DNA from: JAIOSF01 sp963677755
GTDB taxonomy: Bacteria; Campylobacterota; Campylobacteria; Campylobacterales; Arcobacteraceae
Length of the DNA stretch: 64,000 nt
NCBI GenBank assembly: GCA_963677755.1
Contig: OY782506.1
Location: 2,294,001 to 2,358,000 of the forward strand
Direction of reading: 5' to 3'
This document shows positions 7,979-21,326 of this stretch, piece after piece. Each line of letters starts with the position of its first letter. Position 1 is the stretch's first letter. Under the pieces are notes generated by a model, which was given only the letters and a program-made list of their open reading frames with translations, was not told the DNA's origin and ran no database searches. Both the position numbers and the translations under genes were made by a program.

Positions 7979-9484
7979 TTGAGAAACTTTTCAATCATAA
8001 CTATTTTTATTGTTCTATTCTCGCTTTATGGGTGTGCTACAAAAGAAGATACAGCATCAAATAGCAAAAATAAAACACAATATACACCAATAACACAACC
8101 CGATATTACTTCACAAACAAAACCAATCAAAGAAGTGGTATTAAAAGAAGAATTAACAACTACACCAAAAAAGCAAATTAAAATACAATCAACATTACGC
8201 CAAAGTTGTGAAATTGATGTAGAGAATATTGATAAATTTAAATTTGATATTATAAAAAAGGGAATTCAAGATGATAATACTCTTTTAATAGTTGGTGGAA
8301 TTCAAGGTGACGAACCAGGTGGGTTTATGGCAGCATCACTTATGACTACACATTATGATATAGATAAAGGATCAGTTTGGATAGTTCCAAATCTTAACTT
8401 TTATAGTATCATAAAAAGAAGCCGTGGACCTTTTGGGGATATGAATAGAAAGTTTGCAAAACTTTCAAAAGATGACCCAGAATATGAAACAGTGCAAAGA
8501 ATAAAAAAATATATCACCGCAGATCCTGTAAAACTTATTTTAAATCTACACGATGGAAGTGGATTTTATAGACCAACATATATAGATAGATGGCACCAAC
8601 CTAGAACTTGGGGACAAAGTAGTGTTATAGATCAAGAAGTATTAGAAAATGTAGAAAAATATTCTAACACCTATGAAATCTCTGAAAAAGTAGTAAATCA
8701 CCTCAATAAGTTTCTTCTAAAAGAGGAAGATAGATACAGAACAAAAAATACACATACTAAATTTAAAAAAACATTCGAAGAACAAGAGATGGCAAAAACT
8801 CTTACTTACTATGCAGTGACAAATGGTAAAGCTGCTTTTGGACACGAAACAAGTAAAAGTCTTAATGTATCGCAAAGAGTCTATTATAAATTAATTGCCA
8901 TAGAAAAATATATGGATATAATGGGTATTAAATACAAAAGAAAATTCCCTATGACACTAAGTGGAGTGAAACATGCTTTAAATGATGATATTAGTATTAC
9001 ATTTGATGATACAAATTTAAAAATGCCTCTTAAAGATATTAGAAATATTCAAAATTATTTTCCAATAAAAAAAGATGGTATAGTAACTTATTTACCAAGT
9101 AATCCACTGATTAAAATAATTAAAAAAAATAATATTTATTCAATCTATTATGGGAATAGAAGATTAACACAACTTGTTGCAGATTATAGTGAACACTTAA
9201 ATTTCGATACAAAAATAACAATTAATATTGACAATACTACAAAAAAAGTAAATTTTGGAGATACTATTAATGTTTCTAAAAATTTTGAAGTAATTGATGA
9301 AAAGAAATTTAGAGTTAATGTAATTGGATATACTAACAAATCTGGAATAGAAACAAATAAGAAAATATCACTAAATATGTTCATGAAAAGATACTCAATC
9401 GAAAAAAATGGAAATATATATAGGATAGAATTTTACAAAAAAGAGAAGTTTGCGGGGATGATACTTGTAAATTTTATAAGCTAG
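7979..9484 (+). CDS. pgp1: Csd4/Pgp1-like DL-carboxypeptidase lipoprotein
   Basis: 501 aa. The N-terminus has a lipobox (LYGCA, Cys19) after a hydrophobic stretch, then a Thr/Lys/Pro-rich linker to about residue 75. The M14-like domain shows the Gln variant of the zinc site known from H. pylori Csd4: Gln109 and Glu112 in GGIQGDEPGGF, and His191 in NLHDGSG, with exactly the Csd4 spacing (Q46, E49, H128). Glu290 in FGHE is the likely catalytic Glu. Such enzymes cut peptidoglycan tripeptides to dipeptides and are needed for helical cell shape. The TTG start directly follows the stop of the M15 gene. Confidence 0.88.
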   Translation: MRNFSIITIFIVLFSLYGCATKEDTASNSKNKTQYTPITQPDITSQTKPIKEVVLKEELTTTPKKQIKIQSTLRQSCEIDVENIDKFKFDIIKKGIQDDNTLLIVGGIQGDEPGGFMAASLMTTHYDIDKGSVWIVPNLNFYSIIKRSRGPFGDMNRKFAKLSKDDPEYETVQRIKKYITADPVKLILNLHDGSGFYRPTYIDRWHQPRTWGQSSVIDQEVLENVEKYSNTYEISEKVVNHLNKFLLKEEDRYRTKNTHTKFKKTFEEQEMAKTLTYYAVTNGKAAFGHETSKSLNVSQRVYYKLIAIEKYMDIMGIKYKRKFPMTLSGVKHALNDDISITFDDTNLKMPLKDIRNIQNYFPIKKDGIVTYLPSNPLIKIIKKNNIYSIYYGNRRLTQLVADYSEHLNFDTKITINIDNTTKKVNFGDTINVSKNFEVIDEKKFRVNVIGYTNKSGIETNKKISLNMFMKRYSIEKNGNIYRIEFYKKEKFAGMILVNFIS

Positions 9485-9488
9485 GGAT

Positions 9489-12400
9489 ATGATAAAAAAA
9501 CAAATATTAGAAATTATAAAAAAAAGAGCACTCATAATTGATGGGGCAATGGGAACACAACTTCAAACATACAAAGTACCAGAAGATGCTTGGATTGATG
9601 ATAAAGGTGTAGAGCAAGAGGGTTGTAACGAACTTTTAAATGCAACAGCTCCCGATATTTTAGAAAAAATACACAATGCTTATGCTTACGCAGGAGCAGA
9701 CTTAATCAAAACAAATACATTTGGAGCTATGCCTTGGGTACTAGATGAATATGATATGGGAGATAGGTCCTATGAACTAAGTCGTCTTGGATGTGAACAT
9801 GTAAAAAAAATATGTGATAAATACTCAACACCAGAAAAACCAAGATTTGTATTAGCTTCTATTGGACCAGGAACAAAACTACCAAGTTTAGGGCATATTG
9901 ACTACGATACTATGTATGCAGGATATCAAGAGATGGCTAGAGGTCTTGTAGATGGTGGTGCGGATATATTTTTATTAGAAACTTGTCAAGATCCCCTTCA
10001 AATAAAAGCAGCACTTCATGCACTCCAAGATTTTGCTCCGCAAATACCAGTTATGGTAAGTGCCACTATTGAATTAAGTGGAAGTATGCTTATAGGAACA
10101 GATGCACAAACTATTGCCACTATATTAGAACCTTTTGATATTTTATCTCTTGGGTTTAACTGTGGAACTGGTCCAGAACAAGTGAAAAAACATCTTGAAG
10201 TATTAAGTCAACACAGTAATAAATATCTCTCAGTCCATGCAAATGCAGGCTTACCACAAAATAAAGGTGGTTATACTTTTTATCCTATGGGACCTGATGA
10301 GTTTGCTCAAATTCAGAAAACATTTTTAGATGTTGATGGAGTGAGCTTTTTAGGTGGGTGTTGTGGAACAACTCCTCAACATATAAAAGCACTATTAGAT
10401 GAAGTTACAACAATAAAACCAAAACTTCCTACAGGTAACCACCCTATGAGTTTGGCAAGTTTATTTCAAACTGTAGAACTCAAACAAAATCCTGCACCTC
10501 TTTTAATCGGTGAAAGAAGTAATGCAACCGGAAGTAAAGCATTTAGAGAACTGTTAAAAGCAGAAGATTTTGAAGGTACCTTAACTGTAGGGCAACAACA
10601 AGTACGAGCTGGTGCCCATGTGATTGATGTAAGTGTTGGTTTTGCTGGTCGTGATGAAACAAAAGATATGGATGAAGTAGTTTCAAGATATACTCAAAAA
10701 ATACAACTTCCTCTTATGCCTGATTCTACTCAAATACCAGCACTAGAAAAAGCACTTAAACTCATAGGTGGGAAACCTATATTAAACTCTGTAAATCTTG
10801 AAGATGGTATTGCGAGATTTGATGAAATATGTCAAATGGCAAAGAAATTTGGTACTAGTTTAGTTTGTCTTGTTATTGATGAAGTTGCTATGGCAAAAAC
10901 AAAAGAAAAAAAAGTAGAAATTGCAGAGAGAATTTACCAAAGAGCTGTAAACCATCATGGTCTTAATCCAAGAGATTTAGTTTTTGATATGCTAGTATTT
11001 ACTATAGGTAGTGGTGATGAAGAGTATCATACTGCAGGTATTGAAACTATTGAGGCTATCAGAGAATTTACAAACATGCATCCAGAAGTTAGTACAACTT
11101 TAGGACTTTCTAATATCTCTTTTGGACTTAACACTCATGCAAGAGTATATTTAAATAGTGTATTTTTACATTATTGTGTAGAAGCTGGATTGAGTAGTGC
11201 TATAGTGAATGTAAAACATTTACACCCTATGAATAAAATGAGTAAAGAAGATATAAAAGCTTGTGAAGATTTACTATTTAACAATAGAGTTGATGGAGAT
11301 CCACTTTTTGCCTTTATTGAACACTTTAGTGATGTAGGTGCTGTTGAACAACAAACAGATGAAGAATATGAGAAATTAAGTGACAAAGAAAAAGTTATTC
11401 AACTTCTAAAAGATGGAGATAAAGAGAGACTTCTCCCGTTTGCACTAAAACTAAAAGATGAGATACCACCTGAAACTATTGTAAATGAGTGGCTGATTGA
11501 TGGTATGAAAGAGATTGGGGAACTATTTGGTAATGGAGTTATGCAACTGCCATTTGTACTACAAAGTGCAGAAACCATGAAAGCTTGTGTCGATCAACTT
11601 AACCCATTTTTACCAAAAATTGAAAAAGAATCAGAAACTACTTTAGTTCTTGGAACAGTAAAAGGTGATGTTCATGATGTTGGAAAAAATTTAGTAGATA
11701 TCATATTATCAAATAACGGATTTAAGGTTGTTAATATTGGAATTAAAGCAAATATAGAAAGCTTTATTGAAGAAGCAAAAAAACATAACGCACATGCTAT
11801 AGGGATGAGTGGTCTTCTTGTAAAATCAACAAATGAGATGAAAGCAAACTTAGAAGAACTTCAAAGTCAAAATATCAAACTTCCTGTTATGTTAGGTGGA
11901 GCAGCCCTCACAAAAGCTTTTGTAGATGATTTTTGTAGACCTATTTATGATGGAGCTATTTTTTATGCACGAGATGCTTTTGATGGTGTTATTGCAATGC
12001 AAAGAATAGAGAAACATCTTGAAAATGGAGAACCTCTTGATACCCAAATGGCTGCTGATTTAATTGTCACAGATGAATCGTTACAAAAAAAAGAGAAAGT
12101 AGAGTTTAATGATGATATTCATACACCAATTCTTTTAGAAAATAAACATAATTTTGCTCCACCATTTTGGGGAAGACGAGATATGTCAAAAGATTTTAAT
12201 CCTACTTTAGCTTTTGAATGGATAAATCATAGAGTATTATTTAGACAAAGATGGGGATACAAAAAAGGAAAAATGAATCCAGAAAAATTCATCACACATG
12301 AAAATGATGTAGTAAAACCACTCTATGAGTCTTTAAAAGAGGAGTTTTTAAACAAAGGTGTTTTTGACCCTATTGTACTTTATGGATATTTTCCCTGCAA

Positions 12401-12935
12401 AGCAAATGATACAAAATTGGAAGTTTATGACAATGAAAAAGAAAATATCATAGCAACTTTTGATTTTCCAAGACAAGGTAAATCTCCTCATAGATGTTTA
12501 GCTGATTACTTTACAAGCGACAAGTTTGATACAGTTGGATTTACCTTTGTAAGTTCTGGTCTTCAAATTACCGATTTTGAAAAAGCTATCTATGATAAAG
12601 GTGAATTTGCTAAATACTACAATGTACATGGTCTAGGAGTAGAACTTGCAGAAGCATTAGCAGAAGTTGTACATAAACAAATAAGATTAGATTTAAATAT
12701 CGCAAACAATGAAAAACCAACACTTAAAGATGTGGTTATGAAAGGATATCAAGGGTGTAGATACTCTCCTGGTTATGCAGCTTGTCCAGATCTTGCTATG
12801 AACAGAACTATCTTTGATTTACTAAAACCAGAAGAATTTGGAGTAGAGTTAAGTGAAACTTATCAAATTCATCCAGAACAAAGTACTGTAGCAATAGTTG
12901 TACCAAATAAAGAGGCTAAATATTTTAATATTTAA
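9489..12935 (+). CDS. metH: Cobalamin-dependent methionine synthase
   Basis: 1148 aa, full length. Domains in order: homocysteine-binding (about 1-310, zinc Cys in GFNCGTGPE and GGCCGTTP), methyltetrahydrofolate-binding (about 335-590, LLIGERSNATGSKAFREL), cap and B12-binding (about 620-870, GDVHDVGKN with His729 as the cobalt ligand), and the SAM reactivation domain (about 880-1148, GCRYSPGYAACPDLA). It methylates homocysteine to methionine. The upstream cell-wall gene ends 4 nt earlier, so metH is probably co-transcribed. No cobalamin riboswitch is visible because there is no leader. Confidence 0.97.
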   Translation: MIKKQILEIIKKRALIIDGAMGTQLQTYKVPEDAWIDDKGVEQEGCNELLNATAPDILEKIHNAYAYAGADLIKTNTFGAMPWVLDEYDMGDRSYELSRLGCEHVKKICDKYSTPEKPRFVLASIGPGTKLPSLGHIDYDTMYAGYQEMARGLVDGGADIFLLETCQDPLQIKAALHALQDFAPQIPVMVSATIELSGSMLIGTDAQTIATILEPFDILSLGFNCGTGPEQVKKHLEVLSQHSNKYLSVHANAGLPQNKGGYTFYPMGPDEFAQIQKTFLDVDGVSFLGGCCGTTPQHIKALLDEVTTIKPKLPTGNHPMSLASLFQTVELKQNPAPLLIGERSNATGSKAFRELLKAEDFEGTLTVGQQQVRAGAHVIDVSVGFAGRDETKDMDEVVSRYTQKIQLPLMPDSTQIPALEKALKLIGGKPILNSVNLEDGIARFDEICQMAKKFGTSLVCLVIDEVAMAKTKEKKVEIAERIYQRAVNHHGLNPRDLVFDMLVFTIGSGDEEYHTAGIETIEAIREFTNMHPEVSTTLGLSNISFGLNTHARVYLNSVFLHYCVEAGLSSAIVNVKHLHPMNKMSKEDIKACEDLLFNNRVDGDPLFAFIEHFSDVGAVEQQTDEEYEKLSDKEKVIQLLKDGDKERLLPFALKLKDEIPPETIVNEWLIDGMKEIGELFGNGVMQLPFVLQSAETMKACVDQLNPFLPKIEKESETTLVLGTVKGDVHDVGKNLVDIILSNNGFKVVNIGIKANIESFIEEAKKHNAHAIGMSGLLVKSTNEMKANLEELQSQNIKLPVMLGGAALTKAFVDDFCRPIYDGAIFYARDAFDGVIAMQRIEKHLENGEPLDTQMAADLIVTDESLQKKEKVEFNDDIHTPILLENKHNFAPPFWGRRDMSKDFNPTLAFEWINHRVLFRQRWGYKKGKMNPEKFITHENDVVKPLYESLKEEFLNKGVFDPIVLYGYFPCKANDTKLEVYDNEKENIIATFDFPRQGKSPHRCLADYFTSDKFDTVGFTFVSSGLQITDFEKAIYDKGEFAKYYNVHGLGVELAEALAEVVHKQIRLDLNIANNEKPTLKDVVMKGYQGCRYSPGYAACPDLAMNRTIFDLLKPEEFGVELSETYQIHPEQSTVAIVVPNKEAKYFNI

Positions 12936-13157
12936 CCTCTACTATTAAAACTACTCTACAAATTTCTATATAACTATTTAAATAAGACAAATCAATCATC
13001 ATAATAAACCAACCTATAACACAATTGAAATATCCATAAACTAAAAATAAAACTACGTAAACAGTAAAAGAAGTAATAAGTTAATAAATTAATAAAGATA
13101 TAATAAATAGAAAGAATAAAAAAGCAAGAAGAAAGTAGTAAAAAAAGTAAAAAAAAA
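12936..13157. other. Non-coding AT-rich stretch between metH and 5S rRNA
   Basis: About 220 nt of very A-rich sequence, increasingly purine-only on the plus strand towards the 5S gene, with short A/G repeats. On the minus strand it is a long pyrimidine tract after 5S. No reading frame, tRNA or clear metH terminator was found. Confidence 0.6.
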
Positions 13158-13300
13158 GAGACATCTTAAAAGTTGGCAGCGACCTACGTTTCCACCAGGG
13201 GACCCGGCAGTATTATCGGCGATGGAGAGCTTGACTGCCAGGTTCGATATGGGGCTGGGTATTTCCTCTCCTCTATAACCACCAACATTTAAAATGTCTC
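13151..13300 (-). terminator. 5S flanking stem with T tract, rRNA operon terminator
   Basis: GAGACAT at 13158-13164 and ATGTCTC at 13294-13300 pair across the whole 5S gene, extending its terminal helix. On the minus strand the distal arm runs directly into a T tract (A run at 13151-13157). It can serve both as processing stem and as intrinsic terminator of the operon. Confidence 0.6.
13172..13287 (-). rRNA. rrf: 5S ribosomal RNA
   Basis: About 116 nt. The minus strand starts near GTTGGTGGTTATAGAGG, contains CCATCGCCGATAATACTG and ends at GGTCGCTGCCAAC, the ends being complementary as in 5S helix I. It is last in the operon, 130 nt after 23S. Ends are estimated to within a few bases. Confidence 0.95.
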
Positions 13301-13326
13301 ATTTAAAAGTTGTGTATAAAGTAATA

Positions 13327-13410
13327 CAGTTAAAGTCTTCGATTCTAAAAATAAAAATACATTCTAAACATACCTTATTACATTTAATAAGATAGTAAAC
13401 TAAAGAATAG
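13327..13410 (-). repeat. Distal arm of pre-23S processing stalk
   Basis: This segment is the inverted complement, with small bulges, of 16356-16450 on the far side of 23S. The best block is CATTTAATAAGATAGTA followed by CTAAAGAATA; GTTAAAGTCT and AATAAAAATACA blocks further out also match. Together they form a long RNase III-type stem enclosing the 23S precursor. Confidence 0.85.
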
Positions 13411-13417
13411 TTAATAT

Positions 13418-16301
<2,884 letters not shown>

Positions 16302-16355
16302 ATAAATTAAAGAAGAATTTATGATTTAACATAATTTCTTTTTTGCTTTGTTATG

Positions 16356-16450
16356 ATTATTCTTTAGCTACTATCTTATTAAATGTAATTTAATAAAATA
16401 ATATTTAAAATTGTATTTTTATTTTCTTTAGAAAAATAAAGACTTTAACA
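16356..16450 (-). repeat. Proximal arm of pre-23S processing stalk
   Basis: Partner of 13327-13410. It contains TATTCTTTAG and CTATCTTATTAAATG, complementary to the distal arm, plus outer blocks TGTATTTTTATT and GACTTTAAC. It lies between tRNA-Ala and 23S. Confidence 0.85.
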
Positions 16451-16558
16451 GTATGTTTTTAAATAACTCTTTGATTCCGAAAAATCAAATATAAATACTT
16501 TTTTAAGTACTTATATTTAACTTTTTTAGTTTCTTTGTTTTATCATATAATTTTTAAA

Positions 16559-16634
16559 TGGTGGAGAATAGCGGGATCGAACCGCTGACCTCCTACGTGC
16601 AAGGCAGGCGCTCTCCCAGCTGAGCTAATTCCCC
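16559..16634 (-). tRNA. tRNA-Ala (UGC anticodon)
   Basis: 76 nt in the 16S-23S spacer. Acceptor GGGGAAT/ATTCTCC, D arm GCTC/GAGC, anticodon loop CTTGCAC (TGC), T arm AGCGG-TTCGATC-CCGCT, encoded CCA at 16559-16561. Confidence 0.97.
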
Positions 16635-16660
16635 ATTATTAATTTTTAATTTCTTCTAAA

Positions 16661-16737
16661 TGGTGGGCCTACCAGGACTTGAACCTGGGACCTCACGATT
16701 ATCAGTCGAGCGCTCTAGCCAGCTGAGCTATAGGCCC
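16661..16737 (-). tRNA. tRNA-Ile (GAU anticodon)
   Basis: 77 nt in the 16S-23S spacer, before tRNA-Ala in transcription order. Acceptor GGGCCTA/TAGGCCC, anticodon loop CTGATAA (GAT), T arm with TTCAAGT, encoded CCA at 16661-16663. Ile-Ala spacer order is the common bacterial arrangement. Confidence 0.97.
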
Positions 16738-16779
16738 ATATATAAATTATATGATTTAACAGTTGTTAATAAATAATTG

Positions 16780-16825
16780 TTCTTTAAGATTATTTATAAT
16801 CTTTATAAACTAGATAGCAAGAAGT
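16780..16825 (-). repeat. Distal arm of pre-16S processing stalk
   Basis: The block around 16800-16823 (minus strand CTTCTTGCTATCTAGTTTAT, then AAAGATTA) is repeated in complementary sense upstream of 16S at 18650-18675, and TTCTTTAA at 16780-16787 pairs with TTAAAGAA near 18729. This is the stem that encloses the 16S precursor. Confidence 0.75.
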
Positions 16826-16947
16826 CTTATTGAGATATAAGAACTTTCGTCTCGATGTTGTACTATTTTTACATCAGTTTGTTATATCTTAATATATAAC
16901 TTTTATTTCATGAACTCAACTAAACGAATAGTTAAGTTATTTCTTTG

Positions 16948-18465
<1,518 letters not shown>

Positions 18466-18649
18466 AATTATTACCATATTAATACAGTAATTAGTTTTTA
18501 GATTATTCAATCTTGACTTTTAAGTTATTACCTAAAAATCACTGAATCAATAAATTGATTCAATTTAAATTAGTTTTTTAGTTTTAAAACTAAAACTCTA
18601 AGTTTATAGACGAAGTTTATATTTAAACAAGTAAACTTATTTAAATACT

Positions 18650-18740
18650 CTTCTTGTATCTAGTTTATAAAGATTACTTTAATTAGTAATTTAAATAAAC
18701 TTGATTTATTTATTAACATTAATTTTTTTAAAGAACTTGT
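18650..18740 (-). repeat. Proximal arm of pre-16S stalk with boxA-like site
   Basis: The leader between promoter and 16S contains the partner of the 16780-16825 block. At 18730-18736 the minus strand reads GTTCTTTAAA, similar to a boxA antitermination element, which would suit an rRNA leader. The rest of 18466-18823 is AT-rich leader with no reading frame. Confidence 0.6.
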
Positions 18741-18823
18741 CCTAATAACTCTCTTCTTCTTACTCTAGTTAAACAAACTCTGTCAAACCGTTTTTGTAAG
18801 TGTCTTACTGTTATTGGACGCGA

Positions 18824-18852
18824 ATTATAATAGATTTTTTTGCCTTTGTCAA
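18824..18852 (-). promoter_or_regulatory. rRNA operon promoter, consensus sigma70
   Basis: Minus strand: TTGACA (18847-18852), exactly 17 nt spacer, TATAAT (18824-18829), both perfect matches. The discriminator is GC-rich (TTCGCGTCC), as in stringently controlled stable-RNA promoters. A good -35 box is unusual in this clade and fits a very strong promoter. Confidence 0.9.
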
Positions 18853-18946
18853 GGGGTACGGCTTAATGTTTGCTGAAATTTTGAAATTCATTATTTAGAG
18901 GTTATTTGCCGTTAATCTTTGTTTAGTAATATACAGAAATTTTTGA

Positions 18947-18952
18947 TATAAT
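18947..18952 (+). promoter_or_regulatory. -10 box for the argD operon
   Basis: TATAAT preceded by TTTTTG, 29 nt before the argD ATG. It faces away from the rRNA promoter across about 95 nt. Confidence 0.6.
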
Positions 18953-18981
18953 TACATCTATATATATAAGAGGATTTTTTA

Positions 18982-20166
18982 ATGAGTTTAGAAACTATTG
19001 ACAAAGCGTATGTATTAAATACTTATGCTAGAAACTATGTTAATTTTACAAAAGGTGTAAATGCAACACTTTACAGTGATGAGAATAAAGACTACATTGA
19101 CTTTACAAGTGGAATTGGAGTTGTATCATGTGGGCATGGAAATGAAAGAGTTGCAAATGCAATTTGTAATCAGGTAAAAAATATAACACATATATCAAAC
19201 CTTTATGCAATAGAACCACAAGCTAAACTAGCACAAAAGATTGCACAACTAAGTGGTTATGATGTAGCTATGTTTTTTGCCAATAGTGGAGCTGAAGCCA
19301 ATGAAGGTGCTATCAAAATTGCTAGAAAGTATGGTAAAACAAAATTTGATGATAAAAAATATAAAGTTATCACTTTAGAACATTCTTTTCATGGAAGAAC
19401 AATCACTACAGTCAAAGCTACAGGGCAAGGTGCTATGCATAGTGAAAACTTTACACCTTATCCTGAAGGTTTTTCATACAACACTAGTATCAATGATGTG
19501 TATAACTCTATTGACAATGAAACTGTAGCAGTTATGATTGAATTAGTACAAGGGGAAGGTGGTGTTCAACCATTGCCAAAAGAAGAGGTTCAGAAATTAG
19601 CAGCTTATTTAAAAGAGAACAATATCTTACTTATAATAGATGAAGTACAAACAGGTGCTTTTAGAACTGGTGAGTTTTTGGCTTCAAATTTATATGAGAT
19701 TACTCCTGATATTATCACTATGGCTAAAGGTGTTGGAAGTGGTGTACCTATTGGTGTAGTTATGACTACACATAAAGATATATTTTCTCCTGGTGATCAT
19801 GGAAGTACTTTTGGTGGAAATTATTTAAGTACAGCTTCTGCACTAGAAGCTTGTACTATTTTAGATGAGTTAAAAAATAGTGGTGCTTTGGATGAAACTT
19901 TAATTTATTTTGAAGAAAAACTAAAATCTTTTTATGAAAATCATAAAGATATATTTACGAGTATGGTTGGTCTTGGACTAATGAGAGGGTTACGAACAAG
20001 AGATAATGAAACTCTTATGAATATTATAAAAGAGTCATTTAACAGTGGTGTCCTTGTGTTAAAAGCAGGAAAAAATACTTTAAGATTTCTGCCACCTTTA
20101 ACTATTTCTAAAATAGAAATAGATGAAGGTTTTGAAAGATTGGAGAAAGCCGTTGAAAATATTTAA
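18982..20166 (+). CDS. argD: Acetylornithine aminotransferase
   Basis: 394 aa class III PLP aminotransferase. It interconverts N-acetylglutamate semialdehyde and N-acetylornithine in arginine synthesis, and related enzymes also act in lysine synthesis. Visible: SGAEANEGAIKIARKYG, FHGRT, IIDEVQTG, and the PLP lysine Lys249 in MAKGVGSG. AGAGGA lies 7 nt before the ATG. It leads a five-gene plus-strand run with overlapping ends (TolC-like, methyltransferase, thiS, molybdoenzyme). Confidence 0.93.
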   Translation: MSLETIDKAYVLNTYARNYVNFTKGVNATLYSDENKDYIDFTSGIGVVSCGHGNERVANAICNQVKNITHISNLYAIEPQAKLAQKIAQLSGYDVAMFFANSGAEANEGAIKIARKYGKTKFDDKKYKVITLEHSFHGRTITTVKATGQGAMHSENFTPYPEGFSYNTSINDVYNSIDNETVAVMIELVQGEGGVQPLPKEEVQKLAAYLKENNILLIIDEVQTGAFRTGEFLASNLYEITPDIITMAKGVGSGVPIGVVMTTHKDIFSPGDHGSTFGGNYLSTASALEACTILDELKNSGALDETLIYFEEKLKSFYENHKDIFTSMVGLGLMRGLRTRDNETLMNIIKESFNSGVLVLKAGKNTLRFLPPLTISKIEIDEGFERLEKAVENI

Positions 20167-21325
20167 AGTTTTTACTAGTTTAAGTGTACTTTTTACTACA
20201 CTTTTGCTAGGAAATGAGGATTTCTTATCTCAGACAAAAAAAGATACTTTAAACTATTCCTATGAAAAAGCTATAGAAGATAGTAGTAAATTAAAACAAG
20301 ATTGGATTAATCCAATTACCTATAAGTATATTTATAATAATGGGGAAGAATATGACACAAAAAGATCAACTATTACAGTAACTCAGCCTATTTTTAAAAC
20401 TGGTGGAATTTATTCAGCCATAAAATATGCAAATAGTTATGGGAGATATACAAATACAGATATAGATACTCAAAGAAAAGAGCTGATTAAACAAGTTATT
20501 AGTTTTTTATATCAACGAAAACAAATAGATATTTCAATAGCAAAACAAAAACTTCTTGTAAAAAATGCAAAGATTGATGTACAAAGAAAAAAAGAGCAAG
20601 TTCTTAATGGTATTACAGATTCTTCTTTTTTAGATAATGCAATTATTGAAGCAAACACAAGAGAAAATACTTTAGTAGATTTAGAATATCAAAGAATAGA
20701 ACTTATCAATAACCTTGCAACTGTTTCAGATAAAAAATATGAAGAGTTGGAACTCCCTATTTTTTCAATGATAGATGATGAGCAATTTATAGAAAATAAT
20801 ATCTATATAAAAAAGGCTTCGGAAGATATTGATACTTCATATTGGATGAAAAATATGGTTACCTCTAGTTATCTTCCTACTGTTAATTTAACAGCTGATT
20901 ATACAAAATATCACGATACTGATAACAATCCTGCATTAAGTGAAGATGGAACAAAAAACATTGGCTTTAATATTACAATGCCACTTGATGTAAGAGTTTC
21001 ATATGATATTCAGAGTAATAAAATAGCATATTTGCAAAAAAAGCTTGCATTAGAAGATAAAAAGAAAGAGGAAATATCACTATTTAAAAACTCTCTTGCA
21101 AAAATAAATAGTTTGGAAAAGAAAATTGTGATTGCTTCAAATGATGTTAAACTTTATGATTCTCTTTTAACACAACTTCAAGAGCAACTTAGCGTTGGGA
21201 TGTCAACACCTTCAGATGTAGAAACTATGAAAAACTCAAAAAAGATAAAAGCACTCGATGTAAAAAGTTTAAATATTGATATACAAATAGAACTATTAGA
21301 TATATATTCGAGAATTGAAAGTTAA
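20153..21325 (+). CDS. TolC-family outer-membrane efflux protein
   Basis: I choose TTG at 20153: GGAG stands 7 nt upstream and the product then begins with a clean signal peptide (MKIFKVFTSLSVLFTTLLLG). An ATG at 20123 would add ten charged residues before the signal. The 390-aa protein overlaps argD by 14 nt. Long alpha-helical, Lys/Glu/Asp-rich coiled regions alternate with two beta segments (ITVTQPIFKTGG and GFNITMPLDVR), the duplicated layout of TolC. It would form the outer-membrane channel of an efflux or type I secretion system. No inner-membrane pump or adaptor gene is nearby. Confidence 0.75.
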   Translation: MKIFKVFTSLSVLFTTLLLGNEDFLSQTKKDTLNYSYEKAIEDSSKLKQDWINPITYKYIYNNGEEYDTKRSTITVTQPIFKTGGIYSAIKYANSYGRYTNTDIDTQRKELIKQVISFLYQRKQIDISIAKQKLLVKNAKIDVQRKKEQVLNGITDSSFLDNAIIEANTRENTLVDLEYQRIELINNLATVSDKKYEELELPIFSMIDDEQFIENNIYIKKASEDIDTSYWMKNMVTSSYLPTVNLTADYTKYHDTDNNPALSEDGTKNIGFNITMPLDVRVSYDIQSNKIAYLQKKLALEDKKKEEISLFKNSLAKINSLEKKIVIASNDVKLYDSLLTQLQEQLSVGMSTPSDVETMKNSKKIKALDVKSLNIDIQIELLDIYSRIES

Positions 21326-21326
21326 T

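Noticed and set aside
12936..13157. Small RNA or peptide in the metH-5S gap.
   Set aside because: Low-complexity sequence with no hairpin pattern, start codon with ribosome site, or known RNA signature.
21315..21326. TTG start for the MidA-like gene.
   Set aside because: It lies within the TolC-like gene without a better ribosome site; the ATG at 21327 is adequate.
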